Position numbers and translations under genes: made by a program
Origin: LZORAL124-50-18 sp051208045
GTDB lineage: Bacteria; Pseudomonadota; Gammaproteobacteria; Pseudomonadales; Oleiphilaceae
DNA: 64,000 bases
Reading direction: 5' to 3'
Assembly: GCA_051208045.1 (NCBI GenBank)
Contig: JBPJFY010000009.1
Span: 1-64,000 of the forward strand
Notes under the pieces: generated by a model
What the model was told of the DNA's origin: nothing
Databases searched by the model: none
Seen by the model: the letters and a program-made list of their open reading frames with translations, nothing else
Part shown: positions 1-8,299 of the stretch, piece after piece
Numbering within the stretch: the stretch's first letter is position 1
Layout: each line of letters begins with the position of its first letter

Positions 1-2
1 AT

Positions 3-113
3 GCGCGTAAATTGATTGCCTTTCTTGGGCTTCATGCGGGAAGGGCCCATCCCAAAAGAGACTGCTCTACGGGAAGATTCAGTTTGGGGCTACGGCTTTG
101 TGAGGCGGCTTAA
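3..113 (+). CDS. C-terminal end of an unidentified protein (partial)
   Basis: An open frame enters from the left edge of the window and stops at TAA 111-113, giving about 36 C-terminal residues rich in Arg, Leu and Gly. Nothing recognisable remains. It may be the tail of a real upstream gene or only an open shadow frame, because its start lies outside the window. The next small ORF starts 14 bases downstream in another frame, so a frameshifted single gene cannot be excluded. Confidence 0.25.
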   Translation, partial: ARKLIAFLGLHAGRAHPKRDCSTGRFSLGLRLCEAA

Positions 114-127
114 TGTTCTACCTATGA

Positions 128-352
128 TTGGGTGCTATTTCTGCCGGTACTGCAGTTGTGGGTGCCGGCTGGGATTTTTGGGTACATAAAGACACCAATT
201 CCTCAACTGGTGCTGCCGTTGGGTTTGCTACAGAGTTTGCACAACAGAATGTCAAAGACATGATGCCTCCAGCAGCGAAACCCTATGCTCACCTTATTAC
301 AGAAATCTATCAGACTGGATTTCGCGAACTTTTTTATCAATTAGGTCAGTAG
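128..352 (+). CDS. Small hypothetical protein, Gly/Ala-rich N-terminus
   Basis: 74 residues beginning with a TTG codon that directly follows an in-frame TGA; no convincing ribosome-binding site precedes it. The first 15 residues are small and hydrophobic (Gly, Ala, Val), followed by a polar, probably helical body ending in RELFYQLGQ. It looks more like the C-terminal piece of a larger secreted or toxin-like protein than a complete gene. The next gene, a small membrane protein, starts 7 bases downstream on the same strand, so the two may be co-transcribed. The family was not recognised. Confidence 0.35.
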   Translation: MGAISAGTAVVGAGWDFWVHKDTNSSTGAAVGFATEFAQQNVKDMMPPAAKPYAHLITEIYQTGFRELFYQLGQ

Positions 353-359
353 CAAAGAT

Positions 360-686
360 ATGCAGTGGCAAGGAAGAATATCATTACTTAACCTGGGCTA
401 TTTTGGGCTCCTCTTTGGCGTGCTGATTGTCATAGATGGTCAGTATGTGGGCGCATTAACGTTTCTTGGTGGTGCACTCTTTCTGCTGGTCACCGAGTGG
501 CTTGAGCGCATGTCTAAAGAGAGTACGGCTACTAAGAAGCGTTTCGCAGTTCTCCTGACGGCCAACGCGCTTGCAAGTACCGCTTTCATCTTCAGCACAT
601 TTTTTTGTGTGGTTGCCCATGTCATTGCGTTCGGATTCTGGTTGGATTTTCTCATGGGCTTGAAGCGAGGGAATGCACCTGTTTAG
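360..686 (+). CDS. Small hypothetical membrane protein
   Basis: 108 residues with about three hydrophobic segments: roughly 10-28, a second around 30-46, and a long one around 65-100, with a charged stretch (KESTATKKR) at about 53-62. This is a small integral inner-membrane protein of unknown family. It follows the 74-residue ORF by 7 bases. A small membrane protein directly after a possible toxin C-terminus would fit an immunity protein, but that is only inference from gene order. It converges with arsJ, whose stop is 43 bases away. Confidence 0.45.
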   Translation: MQWQGRISLLNLGYFGLLFGVLIVIDGQYVGALTFLGGALFLLVTEWLERMSKESTATKKRFAVLLTANALASTAFIFSTFFCVVAHVIAFGFWLDFLMGLKRGNAPV

Positions 687-728
687 TCCCGGTATAGAGA
701 ATACACCCCTGACCATCCAATACGCCGT

Positions 729-1946
729 TCAAAGCGCCTTGTGTCTGGGCAAACCGACAGAGATCACCGCAGTGGTCAGAATAAAACCGGCGGAAACCCA
801 CAGGCACACCGACAGCCCATACGCCTGGAACAGCCAACCAGAGAGCACTGTGCCAAGCAACCGGCCCAAGGCATTGGCCATGTAGTAAAACCCGACATCC
901 AGCGAAACACCCTCTTCATCTGCATAACTTACGATAAGATAGCTATGCAGCGACGAATTGATCGCGAATAGCGCGCCGAAAACGAGCAGCCCGCCAATGA
1001 GCGCTTCGTGTACGTACCAGTCGTAACTCAGGGCCATCGCAATCAACACCGGTACAGTGCCCAGGGTCATCGCCCAGCCGAGGGCATGCCTGCCGTCGGG
1101 TACCCTACCAGTGCTTGTGCCCGTAAGCTTCGGCGCAAATCCCTGCACAATGCCATAGCCGATTATCCAGAGCGCGAGAAAACCGCCGACGCTCCAGTGA
1201 TCCCAGCCGAATTCACTGGCCAGGTAAACGGGTAAAGCCACCACAAACCACACGTCACGAGCGCCGAACAGGAACATTCTGGCAGCAGACAAAAAATTGA
1301 TCGCGCGACTTTTGGAAAAGATTTCTCTGAATTTGGGTTTGTTTTTGGCCTTGCCCAGGTCTTTTTTCAGGCTGAGTAAGCTGGATAGCCAAACCAGTAG
1401 CAGCACCACTGCCATACCCAGCACCGCGCCTTTGAATTCGAAGAGGGTCAGTAACGCACCGCCGAGGAAAAAACCGGCCCCTTTCAACGCATTTTTCGAA
1501 CCGGTCAAAATGGCGACCCACTTGAAGAGCTGCCCTTGCGCATCTGATGGCACGAGCAGCTTAATCGAGCTTTTGGCGCTCATTTTATTGAGGTCTTTGG
1601 CGATGCCGGAAAGTGCCTGCGCCGCCATCACCCAGGGCACGGTGAGCACTGCGGACGGCACCAGCAGCATACCGAGCGCAACAATCTGCAGGAATAATCC
1701 GATATTCATGGTTCGATTCAAGCCGAGTCGCGCCCCCAACCAGCCGCCGATCAAGTTGGTGATCACACCAAAAATTTCATAGAACACGAACAGCATGGCA
1801 ATTTCCAGGGGGCGATATCCCAGACCATGAAAATAGAGCACCACGAGCATTCGTAGTGCGCCATCGGTCAGAGTAAACGCCCAGTAATTGCCCGTCACCA
1901 CCATGTATTGTCGAATTTCAGGTGACAGGTTCGCCAGCATGCCCAT
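729..1946 (-). CDS. arsJ: ArsJ, organoarsenical efflux MFS transporter
   Basis: A 405-residue, strongly hydrophobic major facilitator protein in the inner membrane. The N-terminal region (NYWAFTLTDGALRMLVVLYF, about residues 20-39) and the AKDLNKMSAKSSIK segment near 118-131 are typical of ArsJ. ArsJ exports 1-arseno-3-phosphoglycerate, the unstable product made by the companion GAPDH, and so removes arsenate from the cell. It starts 6 bases after the GAPDH stop in the same operon, which supports the assignment; arsJ and gapdh are a known gene pair. The length is normal for the family. Transcription should be controlled by the ArsR domain encoded at the head of the operon. Confidence 0.9.
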   Translation of the reverse strand: MGMLANLSPEIRQYMVVTGNYWAFTLTDGALRMLVVLYFHGLGYRPLEIAMLFVFYEIFGVITNLIGGWLGARLGLNRTMNIGLFLQIVALGMLLVPSAVLTVPWVMAAQALSGIAKDLNKMSAKSSIKLLVPSDAQGQLFKWVAILTGSKNALKGAGFFLGGALLTLFEFKGAVLGMAVVLLLVWLSSLLSLKKDLGKAKNKPKFREIFSKSRAINFLSAARMFLFGARDVWFVVALPVYLASEFGWDHWSVGGFLALWIIGYGIVQGFAPKLTGTSTGRVPDGRHALGWAMTLGTVPVLIAMALSYDWYVHEALIGGLLVFGALFAINSSLHSYLIVSYADEEGVSLDVGFYYMANALGRLLGTVLSGWLFQAYGLSVCLWVSAGFILTTAVISVGLPRHKAL

Positions 1947-1952
1947 TTATGC

Positions 1953-2963
1953 TTACTCCTTATCCATCTGGCCAACCATGCGCATCAATTCAGCGGTGCG
2001 ATTCGCATAGCCCCACTCATTGTCATACCAGGCATAAAGCTTCACTTGAGTGCCATTCACCACCATCGTCGATAGCGCATCGATAATGCTGGAGCGTGGG
2101 TCGGTTTTGTAGTCAATCGATACCAGAGGGCGCTCTTCGTAGCCTAAAATGTCTCTGAGCTCAGTCGCTGCGGCTTCCTGTAAGAACTGGTTTACCTCTT
2201 CGGCGGTCGTCGCACGAGCCACTTCAAACACACAGTCTGTGATAGAGGCATTGGCGAGCGGCACACGCACCGCGTGGCCATTCAACTTGCCTTTCAGCTC
2301 GGGAAATATATGCGTAATTGCTGTCGCTGAGCCGGTGGTTGTCGGGATCAAACTCATGCCACAGGCACGCGCACGACGTAAATCTTTGTGGGGCGCATCC
2401 AATATGGTTTGTGTGTTGGTGATGTCGTGAATCGTGGTCATCGAACCATGCACAATGCCCAGTTTTTCATGAATGACTTTTACCACCGGTGCCAGGCAAT
2501 TGGTGGTACAGGATGCGGCCGTGACGATGGGGTGCTGTGCCAAATCATACAGATGATGATTCACCCCCATGACGACGTTGAGCACGCCTTCTTCCTTCAC
2601 TGGGGCGGTAACGACCACGCGTTTTACGCCTTGCTCCAGATAAGCTTGCAGCACCGCGGTGGTTTTCATTTTTCCGCTCGCTTCGATAACCACATCGCAC
2701 GCTGACCAGTCGGTTTCAGCAATGGTCTTGTTTTGGCTGCATGTGATGCGTTGTTCGTCGATCAACATCGTTTCGCCCTGGTGCGATGCTTCGTGGTGCC
2801 ACTTCCCATGCACGGAGTCGAACGTAAGCAAGTGGGCCAGCGTGGCGGCATTGCCTGCGGGGTCATTGATGTGAACAAACTCAATCTCGTCCCAGTCAAA
2901 TGCTGCGCGCAGGGTTAAACGGCCCATACGGCCAAAGCCATTAATACCTACCTTGATGGTCAT
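1953..2963 (-). CDS. gapdh: Arsenic-operon glyceraldehyde-3-phosphate dehydrogenase
   Basis: 336 residues, full length for type I GAPDH. The NAD-binding Rossmann start GINGFGRMGR is at residues 6-15, the catalytic motif SCTTNC at 151-156 gives Cys152, and the partner histidine is His179. It oxidises glyceraldehyde 3-phosphate with NAD. With arsenate in place of phosphate it yields 1-arseno-3-phosphoglycerate, which ArsJ exports. Its position between the fused arsenate reductase/ArsR gene and arsJ marks it as the detoxification paralogue rather than the glycolytic housekeeping enzyme. Start is ATG 2963. Confidence 0.9.
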   Translation of the reverse strand: MTIKVGINGFGRMGRLTLRAAFDWDEIEFVHINDPAGNAATLAHLLTFDSVHGKWHHEASHQGETMLIDEQRITCSQNKTIAETDWSACDVVIEASGKMKTTAVLQAYLEQGVKRVVVTAPVKEEGVLNVVMGVNHHLYDLAQHPIVTAASCTTNCLAPVVKVIHEKLGIVHGSMTTIHDITNTQTILDAPHKDLRRARACGMSLIPTTTGSATAITHIFPELKGKLNGHAVRVPLANASITDCVFEVARATTAEEVNQFLQEAAATELRDILGYEERPLVSIDYKTDPRSSIIDALSTMVVNGTQVKLYAWYDNEWGYANRTAELMRMVGQMDKE

Positions 2964-3036
2964 GGTGTCCTCTGAGTTAAAAAAAGTGATGAGAAAAATG
3001 GGGGTGAAAAATCCGGAGAAACCGGCGCTGTTGGCG

Positions 3037-3822
3037 TCATGTCGATGGACAGTCCTTCAGCAGCCGCTGTGGCCGCTCGCCCATCGCTTCCAGGTTTCGT
3101 ACGTTGTGCTGAATGAACCCGACATTGTTTTCCGTGGCTTCGGCGATGACCGATTTGGCCCATCCAGGCAAGTCGGGATTGACCCGATAAAACATCCATT
3201 GTCCCTGTCGGCGATCGACCAGGAGGCCGCTCTTTTTCATGAGTGCCAGATGCCGGGAAACTTTGGGCTGAATCTCTTCCAGTGCGGCCATCATCTCGCA
3301 CACGCACAGTTCCCCTTCGTATTGAATGAGCATGAGACACCGGAGGCGCACTTCGTCGGTCAAATTCTTAAAAAACTGAATGGGGTCCAGTGCCAGTGGC
3401 TGAGGTGGCTGCCTGGTTTCTACCGTCACAAACATCGCAATCCGGTTGTGAATTTCATTGAGCGTTACGCCGAACGGGTCTGAGCCACGGCGATGTTTCG
3501 GGTCTTCGAAGCACCACTCCAGTTTTTTGCCGGAGCAGGGCACAGTTCGGCACTCCTGACGGGCCTTGTCACACAAGGAGATCACATAGTCGAATTGCCA
3601 GCCCTCAAATTCGTCGATCGATTTGGCTCGCAAACCCGATGTGTCGGCACCGAATCGCGTGAGTGCGTCCAGAGTTTGGGGGGGTACCGTCTCTGGGTGT
3701 GTGCCTGCACTGTGAACTTCAAAAAGCGCACCGGCCGCCAGGCGGAGTAACGCCTCCGCCATTTGGGAGCGCGCAGAGTTCCCCGTGCATACAAACAGAA
3801 CTTTGGGTTTTGCGTTGGACAT
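3037..3822 (-). CDS. Fused arsenate reductase (LMW-PTP type) and ArsR repressor
   Basis: 261 residues from ATG 3822; an upstream in-frame start would run through the operator and is unlikely. Residues 7-140 are a low-molecular-weight phosphatase-type arsenate reductase with the P-loop CTGNSAR (Cys12-Arg18), Cys84 and Cys91 as possible resolving cysteines, and the acidic loop EDP at 106-108. Residues about 145-250 are an ArsR winged helix: ELCVCE at 171-176 carries the usual arsenite-binding cysteine pair (Cys173, Cys175), followed by the recognition helix PKVSRHLALMKKSGLL. The enzyme that makes arsenite and the repressor that senses it are therefore one polypeptide. It is the first gene of the operon with gapdh and arsJ. 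Such fusions are known but less common than separate genes. Confidence 0.85.
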   Translation of the reverse strand: MSNAKPKVLFVCTGNSARSQMAEALLRLAAGALFEVHSAGTHPETVPPQTLDALTRFGADTSGLRAKSIDEFEGWQFDYVISLCDKARQECRTVPCSGKKLEWCFEDPKHRRGSDPFGVTLNEIHNRIAMFVTVETRQPPQPLALDPIQFFKNLTDEVRLRCLMLIQYEGELCVCEMMAALEEIQPKVSRHLALMKKSGLLVDRRQGQWMFYRVNPDLPGWAKSVIAEATENNVGFIQHNVRNLEAMGERPQRLLKDCPST

Positions 3823-3831
3823 TGATGTATT

Positions 3832-3870
3832 TATATATGGAAAAGTGTATATATGATAAAGCATATATAA
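3832..3870 (-). promoter_or_regulatory. Probable ArsR operator
   Basis: Just upstream of the fused arsR gene there is a perfect inverted repeat: TATATATG at 3848-3855 and CATATATA at 3862-3869, separated by ATAAAG. A third copy of TATATATG lies at 3832-3839. AT-rich dyads of this kind are typical ArsR binding sites. The location 10-48 bases before the start codon fits autorepression of the arsenic operon, relieved by arsenite. Confidence 0.7.
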
Positions 3871-4083
3871 AGTAAAGGAAACCCTGCCGTTGCATGGCCA
3901 TTGATAGGACGTAATAGGAAGTGACATGACGCCATAGAAGAATGATGGGAGGCGCCATTAAAGTAGCGTCAGGTAATACTAAAGGGTGCTCTCCGGGAGA
4001 CTTTACCGAGAATCGTTTTCTTCCGCTGGAGCCTGTGAGACAGTGGGTTTGCTTAAAAAACATACTACATGGAGCGTTTTACG

Positions 4084-4404
4084 ATGATAAAAAAACGATT
4101 TCTGTTACCTGTATTGGTAGCAACCTTTGCTGCATCCCCGGCCATGGCGAATGGCAGCGTTCAGAACCTGACCGCCAGCAGCCAACATTCGGTTCAGGCC
4201 GTTGGCCATGGGTTGAAGGGCAGTACCCAGGTTGTGTCGGGTATCGCAGCGGTGCCACTGAAAGTGGTCAAAGCCACTGGTGAGTTGGGCGGTAAACTGG
4301 GTGATCGACTACAACACTATGCGAACGATACGGATCAGGGATTTGACGTCTCTGAGGAAACGATTTCTGCCGGGCCCGCGCCGGATCTGGCGGTTCAACG
4401 CTAA
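4084..4404 (+). CDS. Small exported protein of unknown function
   Basis: 106 residues from ATG 4084, chosen because GGAGCG sits at a suitable distance and the product then starts with a clean signal peptide (MIKKRFLLPVLVATFAASPAMA, cleavage after about residue 22). The mature part is about 85 residues, rich in Ser, Gly and Val, with no cysteine and no recognised domain. It ends 15 bases before the next gene, a probable DUF2145 protein on the same strand, so the two are likely an operon and may act together in the periplasm. Confidence 0.6.
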   Translation: MIKKRFLLPVLVATFAASPAMANGSVQNLTASSQHSVQAVGHGLKGSTQVVSGIAAVPLKVVKATGELGGKLGDRLQHYANDTDQGFDVSEETISAGPAPDLAVQR

Positions 4405-4419
4405 AACAGGGTGTTGCGC

Positions 4420-5226
4420 ATGGAACGCTTGAAAGGTTTGCCACAGACAGTTGCGTGGATCGCAGTGTGGTGTTTGTGCCTGCTCTCCGGTACCTTGCGT
4501 GCCGGAAGCCATGGCGGCGTCGCCGCATCGGTGTTCTCGGCAGATGAATTGGTGGCGTTCGCCAAACAGGTGGAACGCCATGCCGCAAGTAAGCGCGCAC
4601 GAGTGTTCATTCTCGGCCGTCAGGGCGTACCGGCGGACAAACTGCCCGCAGGCGTGTCGTTCACGCATACAGCGCTGGCAGTTTACTCCAGCATCACCAC
4701 GACGGAAGGTCGCCAGTTAAAAGGGTATGCCGTTCATAACCTGTACCAAACCGATGTGGGTTCAGACAAGAGTTTCCTCACAGTCGACTACCCGGTTGAC
4801 TTTTTTCGGCCTGTTCCGGTGCTCAAAGCCGGCGTGCTGATTCCCTCGGAGCACCTGCAAACCAAATTGCTTGAAATCCTGCAGAGTGGCACGGCAGAAC
4901 GATTACACAATCCACGATATTCGGTGGTTTCCAACCCGTTTAATCCCCGGTTCCAGAATTGTACGGAGTACACGCTGGATGTCATCTTTGCCGCGCTCTA
5001 CCTCACGGATGACCGGGCGCAGATCAAGGCGAACCAGCGCGCCTACTTCACGCCGCACCCCCTCAAACTGAAGTTCTCTGAAAAACTGTTCGGCCCCTTG
5101 ATGCGGGAAGACTTCACCACCGCCGACCACAACGGCACCGTTCAAACAACGACCTACACCGCGATTCAGCGCTTTCTGGAAAAGTATGGATTGCTGTCGC
5201 ACGCCGAAGTGCTCACGCCCTCCTGA
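4420..5226 (+). CDS. Exported protein, probable DUF2145 family
   Basis: 268 residues from ATG 4420 (GTG 4411 is an alternative). It has an N-terminal signal peptide ending near LRAGS. The mature protein has a conserved-looking core with RVFILGRQG near residue 66, SFTHTALAVYSS near 82-93, and FNPRFQNCTEYTLDVIFAAL near 171-190, where Asn-Cys-Thr-Glu resembles the end of a papain-like or NlpC-like fold. The overall pattern matches my recollection of DUF2145 proteins; the function is unknown. It forms a pair with the upstream small exported protein. Confidence 0.55.
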   Translation: MERLKGLPQTVAWIAVWCLCLLSGTLRAGSHGGVAASVFSADELVAFAKQVERHAASKRARVFILGRQGVPADKLPAGVSFTHTALAVYSSITTTEGRQLKGYAVHNLYQTDVGSDKSFLTVDYPVDFFRPVPVLKAGVLIPSEHLQTKLLEILQSGTAERLHNPRYSVVSNPFNPRFQNCTEYTLDVIFAALYLTDDRAQIKANQRAYFTPHPLKLKFSEKLFGPLMREDFTTADHNGTVQTTTYTAIQRFLEKYGLLSHAEVLTPS

Positions 5227-5386
5227 GACAGAGGGCGAATATCGTTCCGGGCATGACAATTACGGGGTAATTTGCGGCACATTTCTGTGAAAATCGGGGA
5301 TATCGGCTACGCTGAGTGTATCAGGGAAATATGTGGGCTAAGGAGCGGCGAACAACAAAAAAGACTGAAGAAGTGAGGTTCACTCT

Positions 5387-6139
5387 ATGCTAACAAAGAT
5401 AAAAAATCTGTTGGGCGCCGCTCTGGTGGTGTTGGGTTCGTTTGCGCAGGCGGAGTCAATTACGCTGGCCAGTGGCGATTGGGCACCCTATTTGGCGAAA
5501 GACCTGAAAAGTTATGGCTACGCGTCAGACATTGTGACCAAAGCGTTCGCCAAAGCGGGCTATGAAGTGGACTATGTGTTCCTGCCGTGGAAGCGCAGTT
5601 TTGAAGAAGCCAAAGCCGGGAAGTATGCCGGGTCGCCGATGTGGGGTAAGAATGCCGAGCGCGAGCAGGACTTTCTTTACAGTAATCCCATATTAACGCT
5701 GGAAACGGTCTTCTTCAAAAAAGCAGGAAGTGATTTTGACTGGTCTGCCACCGCGGATCTGAAAGGGAAGAAAATCGGCGGGGTTGTGGGGTATGCCTAT
5801 GGCCTGGAGGAGGAAGAAAAAAATCAAACGGTGGTGATTGACCGCCTGGGTAAGCCGGAGGGCAATTACAAAAAACTGGAATCCGGGAGGATTGACGCGG
5901 TTATCGAGGACCGGGATGTGGGAATGACGCTGGTGAATGAGTTAGGGCTGACCGGCGCGATTGAGATTCATCCCAAGCCGGTCAATGCCAGGGATTATCA
6001 CTTGATCGTCCCCAAAACCCTGCCCAACGCTCAGCAGCTTGTGGATGCGTTCAACAAGGGCTTGGCCACGTTGAAGGAATCCGGCGAATTTGATGCCATT
6101 GTGGCTGCCGGCCACCGGGGTGAGTACGGCAAGCAGTAG
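5387..6139 (+). CDS. Stand-alone periplasmic solute-binding protein (SBP_bac_3 family)
   Basis: 250 residues. A signal peptide (about 1-22, ending FAQAES) precedes a family 3 solute-binding fold: ASGDWAPYL near 28-36, then the FLPWKRSFEEAKAG segment and YSNPILTLETVFFKK that characterise the Vibrio/Shewanella-type orphan binding proteins related to amino-acid binding proteins. No permease or ATPase of the polar amino-acid type is adjacent, so the ligand and partner are unknown; it may act as a sensor component. Three other such proteins lie in this window. It converges with the sugar ABC ATPase gene. Confidence 0.8.
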   Translation: MLTKIKNLLGAALVVLGSFAQAESITLASGDWAPYLAKDLKSYGYASDIVTKAFAKAGYEVDYVFLPWKRSFEEAKAGKYAGSPMWGKNAEREQDFLYSNPILTLETVFFKKAGSDFDWSATADLKGKKIGGVVGYAYGLEEEEKNQTVVIDRLGKPEGNYKKLESGRIDAVIEDRDVGMTLVNELGLTGAIEIHPKPVNARDYHLIVPKTLPNAQQLVDAFNKGLATLKESGEFDAIVAAGHRGEYGKQ

Positions 6140-6155
6140 CCTCTCCTGACCACCT

Positions 6156-6184
6156 TGCCTGATCACGTCATGGTCGATCAGGCA
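6156..6184. other. Inverted repeat between converging genes
   Basis: TGCCTGATC at 6156-6164 and GATCAGGCA at 6176-6184 form a perfect 9-bp stem with an 11-base loop. It covers the stop codon of the minus-strand ATPase gene and lies 17 bases after the plus-strand binding-protein gene. There is no T-run on either side, so it may help stop transcription in both directions but is not a classical intrinsic terminator. Confidence 0.4.
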
Positions 6185-7308
6185 GGGCTCGCTCCTCCCG
6201 CAATACACTCATCCGTTTCCGGATCAAAGAACACCGCTTTCGACAAGTCCATACCCAGTCGTAACGAATCGCCTGGCCGAACCGGTTCGTCTGGCGAGAT
6301 CCGGCAGTTCACCTCAACCCCGTTCAGTGTAATGAGCACCAGCGTGTCAGGCCCGGTGGGTTCGATGACTCCCGCCTTAGCGCTGAGCGTAAAATCCTCC
6401 GGCGATTGGCTGATACCGATGTTCTGAATGCGCTCCGGGCGAATACCCAGTACAACCTGTCGGCCAAGGTAGCTCATGAGGAGAGGGGCGGCGTGAGGCA
6501 CCGGGACACTGTAGGTAATGCCTTCGTCGGTCATGAGTCGTACGAACACCCGCCTGTTTTCGCAGTGCAGGGTGGCCGGTATGAAATTCATCGAGGGGGA
6601 CCCCATAAAGCCCGCAACAAAACGGTTCACCGGGTGGTCATAGATTTCCTGTGGGGTGCCGAACTGCTGCAGGATACCGTCTTTCATCACGGCGATCCGG
6701 TCGGCCAGGGTCATGGCTTCGATCTGATCATGGGTCACGTAAACAATGGTGGTACCCAGCCGTTGGTGCAGCTTCTTGATTTCGGTACGCATTTCCACGC
6801 GCAGTTTTGCATCCAGATTGCTCAACGGTTCATCGAACAGGTAGATTTTGGGTTTTCTCGCCAGCGCTCGGCCCATGGCAACGCGCTGGCGTTGACCGCC
6901 CGAAAGTTGAGACGGCTTGCGGTCCAATAAATGCTCAATCTGAAGCATCTGTGCGACGCGCTGCACTTCTTCTTCCCGCTGTTTTTTCGGAACCTTTCGC
7001 ATCTCAAGAGCGAAGGCGATGTTTTGCCGTACGTTCATGCTGGGGTAGAGGGCATAACTCTGAAACACCATGGCAATGTCTCGATCCTGAGGGGAATGGC
7101 CGGAAATGTCTTCGCCGTCGATACAAATCTGCCCGCTGGTGATTGTCTCCAGCCCGGCGATACTGTTGAGCAACGTGGACTTTCCGCAGCCGGACGGACC
7201 CACCAGAATCAAAAATTCACCATCATTAATGGAGAGGTTGATGTCTTTGAGGACCTCTGTGTGCCCCCCGAAGATCTTACGAACATGTTCAATGTGAAGT
7301 GCAGCCAT
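6178..7308 (-). CDS. gtsD: Sugar ABC transporter ATPase (MalK/UgpC type)
   Basis: 376 residues, the usual length for the carbohydrate-importer ATPases. Walker A GPSGCGKST is at about residues 38-46, the ABC signature LSGGQRQRVAMGRAL at about 134-148, Walker B IYLFDEPLSNLDAKLR near 155-170, and the switch histidine in VTHDQIEAM. A C-terminal TOBE-like regulatory domain follows from about 240. It energises the two permeases encoded upstream, taking substrate from the binding protein of the same cluster. It is the last gene of the sugar-uptake operon and is separated from the second permease gene by 97 bases of short tandem repeats. Confidence 0.9.
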   Translation of the reverse strand: MAALHIEHVRKIFGGHTEVLKDINLSINDGEFLILVGPSGCGKSTLLNSIAGLETITSGQICIDGEDISGHSPQDRDIAMVFQSYALYPSMNVRQNIAFALEMRKVPKKQREEEVQRVAQMLQIEHLLDRKPSQLSGGQRQRVAMGRALARKPKIYLFDEPLSNLDAKLRVEMRTEIKKLHQRLGTTIVYVTHDQIEAMTLADRIAVMKDGILQQFGTPQEIYDHPVNRFVAGFMGSPSMNFIPATLHCENRRVFVRLMTDEGITYSVPVPHAAPLLMSYLGRQVVLGIRPERIQNIGISQSPEDFTLSAKAGVIEPTGPDTLVLITLNGVEVNCRISPDEPVRPGDSLRLGMDLSKAVFFDPETDECIAGGASPA

Positions 7309-7323
7309 AATGTGTTCTCAATC

Positions 7324-7403
7324 GTCAGTGCGTGAAGTGGTCATTGTGTGAAGTAGTCATTGTGTGAAATTGTCAGTGCATGAAATAACCAGAGGATGAA
7401 GCG
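7324..7403. repeat. 16-bp tandem repeats between permease and ATPase genes
   Basis: Four consecutive imperfect 16-base units (7324-7339, 7340-7355, 7356-7371, 7372-7387) with the pattern GTCAKTGYRTGAARTR, plus a degenerate fifth at 7388-7403. They fill nearly all of the 97-base gap inside the operon. The role is not known; they may be only slippage products, or they may affect mRNA stability between the permease and ATPase messages. Confidence 0.6.
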
Positions 7404-7405
7404 GA

Positions 7406-8299
7406 CTAGCCCTTCACCGAGCCCGCTGTCAATCCGCGTACGAAGTATTTCCCGGCAAGTACGTAGACAATCAGTGTGGGCAGCCCGGCAATAATGGCTG
7501 CCGCCATGTGTACGTTGTACTCTTTGACCCCCGTGGTGGTGTTGACCAGGTTGTTCAGTGCCACGGTAATGGGTTGCGTTTCCCCGCTGCCGTACACCAC
7601 GCCAAACAGAAAGTCGTTCCAGATCTGAGTGGTTTGCCAGATGATGGTGACCACAATGATCGGCGCAGAGATGGGAAGGAGGATGCGGTAGAAGATAGTG
7701 AAGAATCCGGCACCATCAAGCTGGGCCGCCTTCGTCAGTTCCCCCGGCAGGTTGATATAGAAATTTCTGAAGAACAGGGTGGTAAAGGCAACCCCATAGA
7801 TCACGTGTACCAGAACCAGCCCCGCGGTGGTATTAGCAAGCCCCAGCCACCCCAGCGTTTGGGCCATGGGCAGCAGCACGACCTGAAACGGAATAAAGCA
7901 GCCGAAGAGGAGCAGGCCAAAGAACCATTCGCTCCCTCGAAAACGCCTTTGGGTCAGTACGTAGCCATTGAGTGCGCCGATGGCCGTGGAGATGAGTACT
8001 GCCGGGACGACAATACTGACCGAGTTCCAGAAGTACCCTTCAACACCTTCGCACTTCACGCCGGTGCAGGCGCTTGACCAGGCAGTTTGCCAGGCATCCA
8101 GTCGCCACTCCGTAGGCAGGGAGATGAGGTTGCCGGTGCGAATATCCGCCATGCTTTTAAAGGAGGTGAGTAACATCACGACCAAGGGCAATAAATAAAA
8201 CAGGGCTGCCATGCCGAGCAGCGCATGGATGGCGAACCGCTGAAATCCGGGATAAATCTGCGCGCGTGAAGCATTGCTTGAATAGAGATTACTCGCCAT
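7406..8299 (-). CDS. gtsC: Sugar ABC transporter permease (MalG-like)
   Basis: 297 residues with six expected transmembrane segments. The coupling-loop EAA motif of this family is recognisable in ELTKAAQLDGAGFFTIFYRI (about 184-203), which contacts the ATPase. It carries the large periplasmic loop seen in glucose-type importers (WQTAWSSACTGVKCEGVEGYF, about 70-90). It overlaps the end of the first permease gene by 11 bases, so translation is probably coupled. With the other permease it forms the membrane channel of the sugar importer. Confidence 0.88.
   Translation of the reverse strand: MASNLYSSNASRAQIYPGFQRFAIHALLGMAALFYLLPLVVMLLTSFKSMADIRTGNLISLPTEWRLDAWQTAWSSACTGVKCEGVEGYFWNSVSIVVPAVLISTAIGALNGYVLTQRRFRGSEWFFGLLLFGCFIPFQVVLLPMAQTLGWLGLANTTAGLVLVHVIYGVAFTTLFFRNFYINLPGELTKAAQLDGAGFFTIFYRILLPISAPIIVVTIIWQTTQIWNDFLFGVVYGSGETQPITVALNNLVNTTTGVKEYNVHMAAAIIAGLPTLIVYVLAGKYFVRGLTAGSVKG

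Noticed and set aside
2990..3036. Short CCGG hairpin followed by ATTTTT after the fused arsR gene, considered as a terminator
   Set aside because: The stem has only four pairs and the genes downstream belong to the same operon.
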